DNA of 64,000 nt from HK1 sp965220535 (GTDB lineage: Bacteria > Pseudomonadota > Gammaproteobacteria > HK1), in contig OZ244833.1 of assembly GCA_965220535.1 (NCBI GenBank), forward strand, positions 2,852,001 to 2,916,000. The letters are read 5' to 3'. The notes below the pieces were generated by a model, which saw only the letters and a list, made by a program, of their open reading frames with translations, ran no database searches and was not told the DNA's origin. How positions within the stretch are numbered: the stretch's first letter is position 1; every line of letters begins with the position of its first letter. Position numbers and translations under genes: made by a program. This document shows, piece by piece, positions 1-7,902 of the stretch.

Positions 1-1
1 G

Positions 2-652
2 ACGCGGGCGGAGAAACTGGCGAAGATCAAGGGGTTGATCCTTCCCTTCATCGTGGTGTTCATGGTACTGGGCTCGATTTACGGCGGCATCGCTTCGGTC
101 ACCGAGGCCTCGGCGGTCGGCGCCTTCGGCGTCTTGCTCTCGACGGTGGTTCGCGGCGAATTTTCTTGGTCGATGCTGCACTCCGCCGCGATGCAAACCC
201 TTCGCACGACGGGCATGATCGTCTGGATCGGCATCGGCGCTTCGGCGCTGGTCGGGGTGTTCAACCTGATGGGCGGGATCGCCTTCGTATCGGGGCTGAT
301 CACCGGCATCTCGGAAACCCCGGTGGTCGTGATCCTCTTCATGATGCTGATCTTGTTCGTCTTGGGGATGTTCCTCGATTGGGTCGGGATCGCTCTTTTG
401 ACGATGCCGATTTTCGTCCCCATCGTGATCGGCCTGGGCTACAGCCCGATTTGGTTCGGGGTGGTCTTCGCGATGAATATGCAGGTGAGTTTCCTCTCGC
501 CCCCCTTCGGACCCGCCGCCTTCTACCTCAAAAGCGTCGCCCCGCCGGATATCTCATTGGGAGAGATCTTCAGTTCGATGGCACCTTTCATCGCCTTGCA
601 AGTGCTGGCAGTCGGCTTGTTGGTGGCATTTCCCGGGATCACCGGGCACTAG
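2..652 (+). CDS. TRAP transporter large permease (DctM type), 3' part only
   Basis: C-terminal part of the 12-TM large membrane subunit of a tripartite ATP-independent periplasmic transporter, which moves an organic acid across the inner membrane using an ion gradient. The frame is open from the first base of the window, so the true start lies upstream; about 216 residues are visible. Hydrophobic segments follow one another throughout, and typical DctM features are present: EASAVGAFG near the start of the visible part, GMFLDWVGIALLTMPIF, and NMQVSFLSPPFGPAAFYLK, close to the C-terminal signature also seen in the complete DctM at 42744-44294. The gene ends at TAG 650-652. Its small permease and binding protein are presumably outside the window. 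The substrate cannot be told from the sequence. Confidence 0.93.
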   Translation, partial: TRAEKLAKIKGLILPFIVVFMVLGSIYGGIASVTEASAVGAFGVLLSTVVRGEFSWSMLHSAAMQTLRTTGMIVWIGIGASALVGVFNLMGGIAFVSGLITGISETPVVVILFMMLILFVLGMFLDWVGIALLTMPIFVPIVIGLGYSPIWFGVVFAMNMQVSFLSPPFGPAAFYLKSVAPPDISLGEIFSSMAPFIALQVLAVGLLVAFPGITGH

Positions 653-858
653 ACGGGGGTGGGTCCCGAGCGTAATGGGACTTATGAGAGAGGGCAGGAG
701 GTGCAAGATCGGGTTTTGCATTCCGACCCAAGGGGCTGTCTAGTCGAATTCGCCTGATTCTCTCCCGCTGCATCGCCGCAAACGACGCAGATGACGGGTT
801 TTCCGCTAGCGAGATTTGGAGCAATCCGACATCCTTGCCTTTGATCTCCGGCCCATTG

Positions 859-1896
859 TCAAGTAGGTAACCAACCTTGTTGCTCCAAGCGCGAATAGGC
901 CGTCCGAATGTGCTGCGGCTTCATCAGATTCTTCTTGCGCTCATTCCACGCCCCCACCTTTGCTTGGATAGCACCCAAGTCTCCCTTAGTACTAGGCTCG
1001 CGTGCTGCGACCCAATGCACCGTGGATAAGAGCTCCATGCCGTAGGGCGTTTCGAAGCCCTCGATGAGATCTTTGACTCGCTCTAAATGTTTCTCCGCTT
1101 CGGGTTGCTTCTCCAAGAACTCGTGCGCCTGTTCTACAGCATCCGGTATTGGATAAATCTCTGCGTTGCTGGAGCCGTCTCCATAGCCACGGATAAAATG
1201 CCCCTCGATGCGTTGTAGGGCGTGGTTGAGTTTGTCCGCATAAGGGCCGAAGCGATGTGCCCGAAATTCCAACCCCATCGGCATCCCCGCTTCTTGCAGG
1301 AAATAGGCGAGCTTTTGCGCTTCCAGCCGGCTACAGCGGTAGCCTTGGCACCCATAAAGATCCAGCAGACGAATCAGCAGAGCACGACCCGGCGTCATAT
1401 TCGGGGGTTTTGTGCGCACCGGCATCCGTTCAGCGGACGGCCTACCCTTCGGCTCGAAGAGCAGTACCCGCACCTCGGGCAGTTCCGCGAAAGCACCCTC
1501 GATGCGTCGCTTCACATCGGGCCAGTTCAGCCCGCCGAGCCCGGCGCCTAGCGGCGGGATGGCGATGGATTGGATATTCAATCGCTGCACCTGCGCGATC
1601 AGATCTACAAGCCCGGCCTCGATATCTTCCATCCTCGACCTGTCCTTCCAATGGCGTTTGGTCGGGAAGTTGATGATGTATTTCGGGTTCAGCATGCTGC
1701 CGGTTGCGAATACCATCACCCGCCCCGGTTTCATTTCCTTCCCTTTGCACACCCTCGCGTACTCCGCGAAGTTTTCGGGGAAGGCTTGTTTGAACTGAAG
1801 AGCGATGCCCTTTCCCATCACGCCCACGCAGTTGACGGCATTGACCAGGGCTTCGGTATCGGCTTCGAGCAGGTTGCCTTGTGTCGCTTCGATCAT
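859..1896 (-). CDS. darG: DarG-type macrodomain antitoxin (DNA ADP-ribosyl hydrolase), toxin partner absent
   Basis: 345 residues. The N-terminal macrodomain (about 1-150) has the ADP-ribose loop NAVNCVGVMGKGIA (19-32), FPTKRHW (77-83) and PPLGAGLGGLNW (114-125). Lys80 falls at the position described, from memory, as catalytic in Thermus DarG. The C-terminal part (about 165-345) contains QKLAYFLQEAG, RFGPYADKL and LQRIEGHFIRGYG, the conserved toxin-binding region of full-length DarG, which separates it from plain macrodomain proteins. The family removes ADP-ribose placed on thymidine of single-stranded DNA by the toxin DarT and also binds DarT. The start ATG at 1894-1896 has AAGG just upstream. 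DarT normally precedes darG in the same operon, but here the upstream side (1897-2446) holds no DarT-like frame, only spacer and a decayed tail of giant gene A. This copy is either an orphan left after toxin loss or a standalone defence or anti-defence factor. Confidence 0.87.
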   Translation of the reverse strand: MIEATQGNLLEADTEALVNAVNCVGVMGKGIALQFKQAFPENFAEYARVCKGKEMKPGRVMVFATGSMLNPKYIINFPTKRHWKDRSRMEDIEAGLVDLIAQVQRLNIQSIAIPPLGAGLGGLNWPDVKRRIEGAFAELPEVRVLLFEPKGRPSAERMPVRTKPPNMTPGRALLIRLLDLYGCQGYRCSRLEAQKLAYFLQEAGMPMGLEFRAHRFGPYADKLNHALQRIEGHFIRGYGDGSSNAEIYPIPDAVEQAHEFLEKQPEAEKHLERVKDLIEGFETPYGMELLSTVHWVAAREPSTKGDLGAIQAKVGAWNERKKNLMKPQHIRTAYSRLEQQGWLPT

Positions 1897-2225
1897 GGTG
1901 CCTTCTCGGTATCGAGCCGGTCAGGGGAATCCGTCGACGGCTTGCCCGCTCGGGCTCTTCCGCCATCGGCTTTTTATCGTCCGCGTCGTCAACGACCGAT
2001 AAACACTCGAAGAACGACGCAAGGCGAGGAAAGACATCCGCTCGATGCTTCGATGGATGAGTCCTGACGAAGCTGAAGGGGAGAACCGATGACTATTCTC
2101 CGAGGTGAATCGCAATAAGACCAGCAACCATCACATCGTCCTCTGTTTCGTTCGATCCCCGCTGTTTGCCGCCTTACGCATTCTACGCATTCTTCATCAA
2201 GCGGTTGTTGACGAGATATCCATCG
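1897..2225. other. spacer between darG and tail fragment of gene A; no gene seen
   Basis: No frame on either strand looks like a protein here. I looked specifically for a DarT toxin upstream of darG on the minus strand and found none. The darG promoter should lie here, but I cannot place convincing -35/-10 boxes. Confidence 0.5.
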
Positions 2226-2446
2226 CCTCCGGAGTGCCTCGGCGCTTGTGCGGTGAAGCGTGCCTTTCAAACGAGCATCGCAGGCAAAGCCCGAGCCTTG
2301 CCTGCGATATCCGACTTTCTTCGCGAGTTCTTCCGATCGCCGGGGCGATGAGCGCCGCGCCGTCGACGAGATTTCAGGTTCGAAGAAGGCGCTTTTTCGG
2401 GGGCTCGCAGGAGGGGAGACGAAAGAGGCTGGGCTTTTGCCCTCCC
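2226..2446 (-). pseudogene. decayed 3' tail copy downstream of giant gene A
   Basis: Directly after the stop of gene A, about 130 bp of 3' flank similar to that behind genes B and C is followed by a degraded piece of the C-terminal coding end. Around 2235-2260 the minus strand still reads like FTAQAP, matching FTAQVLTRTG in the intact proteins, but the frame is broken. The same flank-plus-tail arrangement occurs in tandem behind gene C (46715-47388). Confidence 0.5.
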
Positions 2447-5400
2447 TTATCGCACTCCCGTCGCGCTGTTGTTGACCAAGGCCCCGCCGCCGCCGGTGCG
2501 GGTCAGCACCTGTGCCGTGAAATGCCTGCTCGAACGAACTTCGCAAGTCAGACCCAAACCATCCCACCGATAGCCGATACCCCTTGCCAGTTCCTCCGAT
2601 TGCAAATGCCTCGTGTTCAGGCGCTCGATGCGCCCCAAACTCCACTCGTACCTGCTCCCGTCGTCCGTGTAGCACACGAAGGCGGTCTCGAAGCAATCCC
2701 CCTCTTGCGAGTTGCAGCGAATCCGGATATTCGATTCATCCGACGAATCCGGCGAGGGAATCGATTCGATATCCGCCCGATGGACTCCGTCTTCGGCAAC
2801 GCTTCGAATCATCGCGCTGTTGTTGACCAGCACCCCGTTGCCCGAGCGCGTCCACACCTGCGAGCCGATGGTTGCGCTGCTTCGAAGGGCGCATCCCAAA
2901 CGACCCTTGCCTGCCCAAGACTTTCCTCCGGTATAGGCTTGGATATCCTGCACCGAAAGAGAGGCCGTTCCCCAAGCGGGGATGGGCTCGGGGAGTCTTC
3001 CTTGGAAGACTTCCCCGTCCGCTTGGGCGGAGCAATCCAAAGCGACGGAGCAAGGAGAATCCTGCAGGCATCGAATCCGAAGGGTCGCGCTGTCGCCCGA
3101 GGTCGGGGGCGGGAGGGCGAGGGCTTGGCTTCGCAGCGACTCCTTGTCGTTATCCCTGACGACGACGCTTCGAAGGATTCTTCTACCGGCGAACTCGAAG
3201 GCGACGAAATGGCTATCGTCGCTCTTGTCGGAATCCTTGTGGGCGATGATATCGATGGATTGATAGCGGTCCCAATTCGTCGGGGTGAAGCTCATCCCTT
3301 CGCGAGAGAAGCCGATTCCGAAAGTGTTCGAGGTCTTCGAAATCCGCACCGACACGGTATCCGTCGGTCGTTTGCTGAGTTTGACGGAGACGGTCTGCCT
3401 GTCCTCCTCGTCGATGGTGATATTGCCTGCGGGCAAGAAGACAAGGGTGCCGTCGTAGGGGTTCGTCGGGGGTGGCCTAGGAGAATCGTCATCAAGGACG
3501 GTGACCGATTTTCTCACCTGCGGAGCGCTGATTCCGCCCGAAGCGGTGAGGGTGATGGTGTCGGAATCGTTCGTGGTATCGGCGTCCTCGGCGGCGTTGA
3601 CGGTGACCCGCTGCCCGGTTCCATAGTTCGAGGTGTCGAAGGTCAGCGAAGACGGGGAAAGGGTGATATCCGAGTTCGTCTTCGTCAGAGAAACCCTTAC
3701 GTTCGCGTTCGGGGCGGCGCTGAGGCTGACTTCGAAAGATCCCGAGCCGCCCTCATCGATGTTCAGCGTCCTTGTATCGGAGAGAACGATGGTTCCCGAC
3801 GGGGTGGAAGAACCATCGTTATCGGTAACGGAGACCGGTTTCGTCACGTTCGGCGCAGTGATGCCGCCCGACGCGGACAAGGTGATGGTGTCGGAGTCGT
3901 TCGTGGTATCGGCGTCTTCGCGGGCGGAGACGGTGACCGTCTGCGTGTTTCCATAGTTGCCCGTGGTGAAGGTCAGCGAAGTCTTGTCGAGGCTGATATC
4001 GGAGTTCGTCTTCGAAAGAGAAATCGTGACGTTCGCATTCGGCGCGGTCGAGAGGCTGACGTCGAAGCTCCCCGAGCCGCCCTCGTCGATGGTCAGCGTC
4101 CTTGTATCGGAAAGAACGATGGTTCCCGAAGGGGTGGAAGAACCATCGTTATCGGTAACGGAGACCGATTTCGTCACGTTCGGAGCGGTAATGCCACCCG
4201 ACGCGGACAAGGTGATGGTGTCGGAGTCGTTCGCGGTATCGGCGTCTTCGCGGGCGGAGACGGTGACCGTCTGCGCGGTTCCATAGTCCGAGGTGGAGAA
4301 GGTCAGCGAAGTCTTGTCGAGGCTGATATCGGAGTTCGTCTTCGAAAGAGAAATCGTGACGTTCGCATTCGGCGCGGTCGAGAGGCTGACGTCGAAACTC
4401 CCCGAGCCGCCTTCGTCTATCGTCAGCGTCCTGGTATCGGAAAGAACGATGGTTCCCGACGGGGTATCGTTATCGGTAACGGAGACCGCCTTCGTCACGT
4501 TCGGAGCGGTAATGCCGCCCGTCGCGGACAAAGTGATGGTGTCGGAATCGTTCGCGGTATCGGCGTCTTCGCGGGCGGAGACGGTGACCGTCTGCGCGGT
4601 TCCATAGTCCGAGGTGGAGAAGGTCAGCGAAGTCTTGTCGAGGCTGATATCGGAGTTCGTCTTCGAAAGAGAAATCGTGACGTTCGCATTCGGCGCGGTC
4701 GAGAGGCTGACGTCGAAACTCCCCGAGCCGCCTTCGTCTATCGTCAGCGTCCTGGTATCGGAAAGAACGATGGTTCCCGACGGGGTGGAAGAACCATCGT
4801 TATCGGTAACGGAGACCGCCTTCGTCACGTTCGGCGCAGTGATGCCGCCCGACGCGGACAAGGTGATGGTGTCGGAGTCGTTCGCGGTATCGGCGTCTTC
4901 GCGGGCGGAGACGGTGACCGTCTGCGCGGTTCCATAGTCCGAGGTGGAGAAGGTCAGCGAAGTCTTGTCGAGGCTGATATCGGAGTTCGTCTTCGAAAGA
5001 GAAATCGTGACGTTCGCATTCGGCGCGGTCGAGAGGCTGACGTCGAAACTCCCCGAGCCGCCTTCGTCTATCGTCAGCGTCCTGGTATCGGAAAGAACGA
5101 TGGTTCCCGACGGGGTATCGTTATCGGTAACGGAGACCGCCTTCGTCACGTTCGGAGCGGTAATGCCGCCCGACGCGGACAAAGTGATGGTGTCGGAGTC
5201 GTTCGCGGTATCGGCGTCTTCGCGGGCGGAGACGGTGACCGTCTGCGCGGTTCCATAGTCCGAGGTGGAGAAGGTCAGCGAAGTCTTGTCGAGGCTGATA
5301 TCGGAGTTCGTCGTCGAAAGAGAAATCGTGACGTTCGCATTCGGCGCGGTCGAGAGGCTGACGTCGAAACTCCCCGAGCCGCCTTCGTCTATCGTCAGCG

Positions 5401-6454
5401 TCCTGGTATCGGAAAGAACGATGGTTCCCGACGGGGTATCGTTATCGGTAACGGAGACCGCCTTCGTCACGTTCGGAGCGGTAATGCCGCCCGACGCGGA
5501 CAAAGTGATGGTGTCGGAGTCGTTCGCGGTATCGGCGTCTTCGCGGGCGGAGACGGTGACCGTCTGCGCGGTTCCATAGTCCGAGGTGGAGAAGGTCAGC
5601 GAAGTCTTGTCGAGGCTGATATCGGAGTTCGTCTTCGAAAGAGAAATCGTGACGTTCGCATTCGGCGCGGTCGAGAGGCTGACGTCGAAACTCCCCGAGC
5701 CGCCTTCGTCTATCGTCAGCGTCCTGGTATCGGAAAGAACGATGGTTCCCGACGGGGTATCGTTATCGGTAACGGAGACCGCCTTCGTCACATTCAGATT
5801 GTTGAACCCTCCGCCGGAAGCGGACAGGGTGATGGTGTCGGAATCGTTCGTAGTATCGTCGTCCTCGTCGGCTTCGACGGTGACCGTCTGCTCGTCATTC
5901 CAATTCGAGGTGTCGAAGGACAGCGAAGTCTTGTCGAGGCTGATATCCGAGTTCGTCTTCGTAAGAGAGACCGTCACGTTCCCACTCGGGGCTTCGCCGA
6001 GTCTGACGCGGAAAGTCCCCGAGCTGCCTTCGTTTATCGTCAGCGTTTCCGGCGGGGAGATTCTGATCAGCGAGGGAGGAACGACTCTGGTGATACCACT
6101 GTTGCCGCAATTGGCAGGGGTGGTGCATTGTGTATATCCGGAGGCTCTTTGCGTCGTGCTGCTTAAATATTGAATGCAGATTTGCGCGGGCAAACTATTA
6201 GCATCTAGAGTGAATTTTTCACCATTATCTTTATGGTATGCACTAGCAGGTACGCCAAGGTCAAGAAAGTGCTGAGAGGAGTGGCAAGTGGTCTTAGTAA
6301 TACTGTCAGTAATACGAAAGGCTAGAAATGATACGGCTTCTGAGCATCCGTTAGTAAATTCGACGCCTTGCAGAGTTACGCACTCATGCGCGGGAGTCGT
6401 CTGAGCGAAGACAGCAGGAGAGAGGAGAATCGATACCGCACAGCAGGTCGTCAA
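2447..6454 (-). CDS. giant Calx-beta-like repeat surface protein A (phase-variable, currently out of frame)
   Basis: Uninterrupted frame of 1335 residues from TTG 6454, but this is probably not the real start. The coding frame continues upstream through conserved sequence to a C13 tract (6640-6652) and an ATG at 6662 with AAAGGA in front; that ATG is one base out of frame with the body (see the leader entry). A hydrophobic export segment ending in VFAQ lies at about residues 4-18. Then come a unique region of about 100 residues, about nine beta-sandwich repeats of 104-110 residues of the Calx-beta type (TLTIDEGGSGSFDVSLSTAP ... LTFSTSDYG ... TVTVSAREDADTANDSDTIT ... SVTDND), a proline-rich hinge, and a C-terminal cysteine domain of about 230 residues built of two halves. 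Probably exported and surface-exposed, a candidate adhesin. I see no calcium-site proof, protease domain or type I secretion tail. Closely related to the genes at 37137 and 47389. Confidence 0.85.
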   Translation of the reverse strand: MTTCCAVSILLSPAVFAQTTPAHECVTLQGVEFTNGCSEAVSFLAFRITDSITKTTCHSSQHFLDLGVPASAYHKDNGEKFTLDANSLPAQICIQYLSSTTQRASGYTQCTTPANCGNSGITRVVPPSLIRISPPETLTINEGSSGTFRVRLGEAPSGNVTVSLTKTNSDISLDKTSLSFDTSNWNDEQTVTVEADEDDDTTNDSDTITLSASGGGFNNLNVTKAVSVTDNDTPSGTIVLSDTRTLTIDEGGSGSFDVSLSTAPNANVTISLSKTNSDISLDKTSLTFSTSDYGTAQTVTVSAREDADTANDSDTITLSASGGITAPNVTKAVSVTDNDTPSGTIVLSDTRTLTIDEGGSGSFDVSLSTAPNANVTISLSTTNSDISLDKTSLTFSTSDYGTAQTVTVSAREDADTANDSDTITLSASGGITAPNVTKAVSVTDNDTPSGTIVLSDTRTLTIDEGGSGSFDVSLSTAPNANVTISLSKTNSDISLDKTSLTFSTSDYGTAQTVTVSAREDADTANDSDTITLSASGGITAPNVTKAVSVTDNDGSSTPSGTIVLSDTRTLTIDEGGSGSFDVSLSTAPNANVTISLSKTNSDISLDKTSLTFSTSDYGTAQTVTVSAREDADTANDSDTITLSATGGITAPNVTKAVSVTDNDTPSGTIVLSDTRTLTIDEGGSGSFDVSLSTAPNANVTISLSKTNSDISLDKTSLTFSTSDYGTAQTVTVSAREDADTANDSDTITLSASGGITAPNVTKSVSVTDNDGSSTPSGTIVLSDTRTLTIDEGGSGSFDVSLSTAPNANVTISLSKTNSDISLDKTSLTFTTGNYGNTQTVTVSAREDADTTNDSDTITLSASGGITAPNVTKPVSVTDNDGSSTPSGTIVLSDTRTLNIDEGGSGSFEVSLSAAPNANVRVSLTKTNSDITLSPSSLTFDTSNYGTGQRVTVNAAEDADTTNDSDTITLTASGGISAPQVRKSVTVLDDDSPRPPPTNPYDGTLVFLPAGNITIDEEDRQTVSVKLSKRPTDTVSVRISKTSNTFGIGFSREGMSFTPTNWDRYQSIDIIAHKDSDKSDDSHFVAFEFAGRRILRSVVVRDNDKESLRSQALALPPPTSGDSATLRIRCLQDSPCSVALDCSAQADGEVFQGRLPEPIPAWGTASLSVQDIQAYTGGKSWAGKGRLGCALRSSATIGSQVWTRSGNGVLVNNSAMIRSVAEDGVHRADIESIPSPDSSDESNIRIRCNSQEGDCFETAFVCYTDDGSRYEWSLGRIERLNTRHLQSEELARGIGYRWDGLGLTCEVRSSRHFTAQVLTRTGGGGALVNNSATGVR
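3757..6040 (-). repeat. tandem 321/330-bp repeats inside gene A
   Basis: The segment encoding IVLSDTRTLTIDEGG recurs with starts near 3757, 4090, 4418, 4739, 5069, 5390 and 5711. Spacings are about 321 bp, or 330 bp where an extra GSS linker is coded. Several neighbouring units are almost identical in DNA, so they were copied recently or are homogenised by recombination. Unit lengths are multiples of three, so gain or loss keeps the frame. Confidence 0.9.
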
Positions 6455-6662
6455 TATCGCACGAATAGACCGGCTCTTACGCTTAGGGTTCAGATTCTCG
6501 TTTTCTTTAAGTAGATCCGGAGTCTTTATAAAGAGAAAGGGTGACTTGGCTTTTCGAACAACGGAGCGAACTCGATAAGCGAACGCTTTGAACAGCGATA
6601 GATCGGAAAGACGAGTTTGTCGTTCAATTCCTAATTGTCGGGGGGGGGGGGGTAGTGGTCAT
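6455..6662 (-). other. N-terminal leader of gene A, separated from its ATG by a C13 tract
   Basis: On the minus strand ATG 6660-6662 is preceded by AAAGGA nine bases upstream and followed by ACC ACT A, then 13 C. As given, this start reads M-T-T-T-P-P-P-P-T-I-R-N and stops. With 12 or 15 C it would run into LGIERQTRLSD ... PFLFIKT ... VFAQTT and the whole of gene A. The same motifs (ERxxRLSD, PFxFIKT, FAQTT) occur at the same places in gene C, which is in frame, so this stretch is real coding sequence. The TTG at 6454 is then an artefact of the current tract length. Confidence 0.8.
6640..6652. repeat. homopolymer G13 (C13 on coding strand) of gene A
   Basis: Thirteen uninterrupted G on the plus strand, ten bases into the coding sequence from ATG 6662. 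One base fewer, or two more, would bring the start into frame with gene A. Confidence 0.95.
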
Positions 6663-6755
6663 GGTCGTCGATCCTTTGCAAATTCGTCGATGTCGGAAGA
6701 AGAAGCGAGTGGTTGCACTCGGCAGAGCAATTGTTTTCTCCGGTAGCACCCTATG

Positions 6756-6784
6756 ATTATAGTATTTTATCTTTCCCTTTTTCC
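6756..6784 (-). promoter_or_regulatory. probable promoter of gene A
   Basis: The minus strand has TATAAT (6761-6756) inside ACTATAATCATAGGG, about 95 bases before the start. Gene B has an almost identical context (ACTATAATCATCGGG at 36983-36997) with a similar A-rich GAAAAAG element upstream. The -35 match is poor. Confidence 0.5.
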
Positions 6785-6919
6785 ACCCCGCATCGAAGCC
6801 AAGGAGAGGTGATATCGATGGTTTTTTTCGATTGGTCTATCGATATCTTCCATCTCCTCGTGGTTTTCGATCACGGTACAAGCTATCGCCGTTCGAGCCC
6901 CGGTGCGCGGATGCGGGTT

Positions 6920-7600
6920 TTAGCCCAAGCGCTCGGAGAAAAAGTCGAGGGTGCGTTGAAAGGCGAGGGCGCGGGCTTTCGGATCGTGGCTTTGGCGGCG
7001 GTCGCAGTTGAAGCCGTGGTCGGCGTCGTAGAGGTGAACGCTCGCTTCGGGTTGGGCTTGGCGAATCGCGTCCACGTCGCTTAAGGGGATTCCTTGATCG
7101 TGCTTGCCGAAATGCATCAGCATCGGGCATCGTGGCGGCTCGTCTTTGTAGGGGATGATCTGTCCGCCGTAATAAACGACCGTCGCGCGTAGGGTATCGA
7201 GTCTCGTTCCGGCCATGAAGGCGATGGTTCCGCCCCAGCAGTAGCCGACACAGCCGACTTTCAGTCCCCGATTTTCGAGCGCTTGGACGGCGGCGGCGAC
7301 ATCGCGCACCGAGTCCTCCCATGAAAATTCGTCTCGCAATCGACGGCCGAGGGTGATACTTTCGGCATCGTATCCGAGCGAGCAGTCCTTGTGCGAGGAG
7401 CGATCGTAGAGCGAAGGGGCGATGCAATCGAATCCTCGATCCGCGAAACTCTCGCAGACGTCGCGAATATGGTCGTTGACCCCGAAGATTTCCGGCAGCA
7501 CGACGATTCCGCCGCGGGCTTGCTCGGTATCTCGGGCATCGACGCGCCAGGCTTTGAAGGAATGGCCGTCATCGGCGGTGAGGGTGATCTCGTTTCCCAT
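6920..7600 (-). CDS. dienelactone hydrolase family protein
   Basis: 226-residue alpha/beta hydrolase of the size of bacterial carboxymethylenebutenolidases, cytoplasmic. The triad is visible: Cys121 in GYCWGG, Asp168 in FGKHDQG and His195 in DADHGF. The family hydrolyses the lactone ring of dienelactone in chlorocatechol degradation, but many members act on other esters, so the substrate is open. Start ATG 7598-7600 has a perfect AGGAGG six bases upstream; an upstream in-frame ATG at 7738 would add 46 Arg-rich residues without family similarity and was rejected. No partner genes of a catechol pathway lie beside it; the divergent acyl-CoA dehydrogenase begins 300 bp away. Confidence 0.92.
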   Translation of the reverse strand: MGNEITLTADDGHSFKAWRVDARDTEQARGGIVVLPEIFGVNDHIRDVCESFADRGFDCIAPSLYDRSSHKDCSLGYDAESITLGRRLRDEFSWEDSVRDVAAAVQALENRGLKVGCVGYCWGGTIAFMAGTRLDTLRATVVYYGGQIIPYKDEPPRCPMLMHFGKHDQGIPLSDVDAIRQAQPEASVHLYDADHGFNCDRRQSHDPKARALAFQRTLDFFSERLG

Positions 7601-7817
7601 GACGGGCCTCCTGACGAATCGAGACTTAAAGGCTAAGGGGCGAGGGCGATTTTGCCCCGATGCGAGCCTTGGATGCGTGAACCGGCGCGTGAGCGAAAGC
7701 GCCGACAAAGCCCGCCGGCCCTTTGCGTTTTCTCGCAAGACCTGTGGATCGGCGGTCGCGTGGGCAAGCGGTGTCGGCAGTGTACTTTGTCATCGAAGGA
7801 CAAGAATCTATAGATTC

Positions 7818-7882
7818 GGGCGATAGCATCGGGCGATAGCATCGGGCGATACCATCGGGCGATACCATCGGGCGATACCATC
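7818..7882. repeat. 13-bp tandem repeat, five copies
   Basis: Five head-to-tail copies of gggcgatagcatc or its variant gggcgataccatc, ending 20 bp before the start of the acyl-CoA dehydrogenase, so in its leader region. It may be an operator array or a variable-number repeat. No function is evident from sequence. Confidence 0.9.
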
Positions 7883-7902
7883 GACAAAGGGAGAGGCTGG
7901 CC

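Noticed and set aside
3757..5800. CRISPR array
   Set aside because: The repeats are 321-330 bp, coding and without short unique spacers. No cas genes are present.
2105..6166. 1353-codon open frame on the plus strand opposite gene A
   Set aside because: It is the antisense shadow of a repetitive GC-rich gene. Its translation is Arg/Gly/Asp-rich, repeats with the same period and has no ribosome site, whereas the minus frame has an export signal and known modules.
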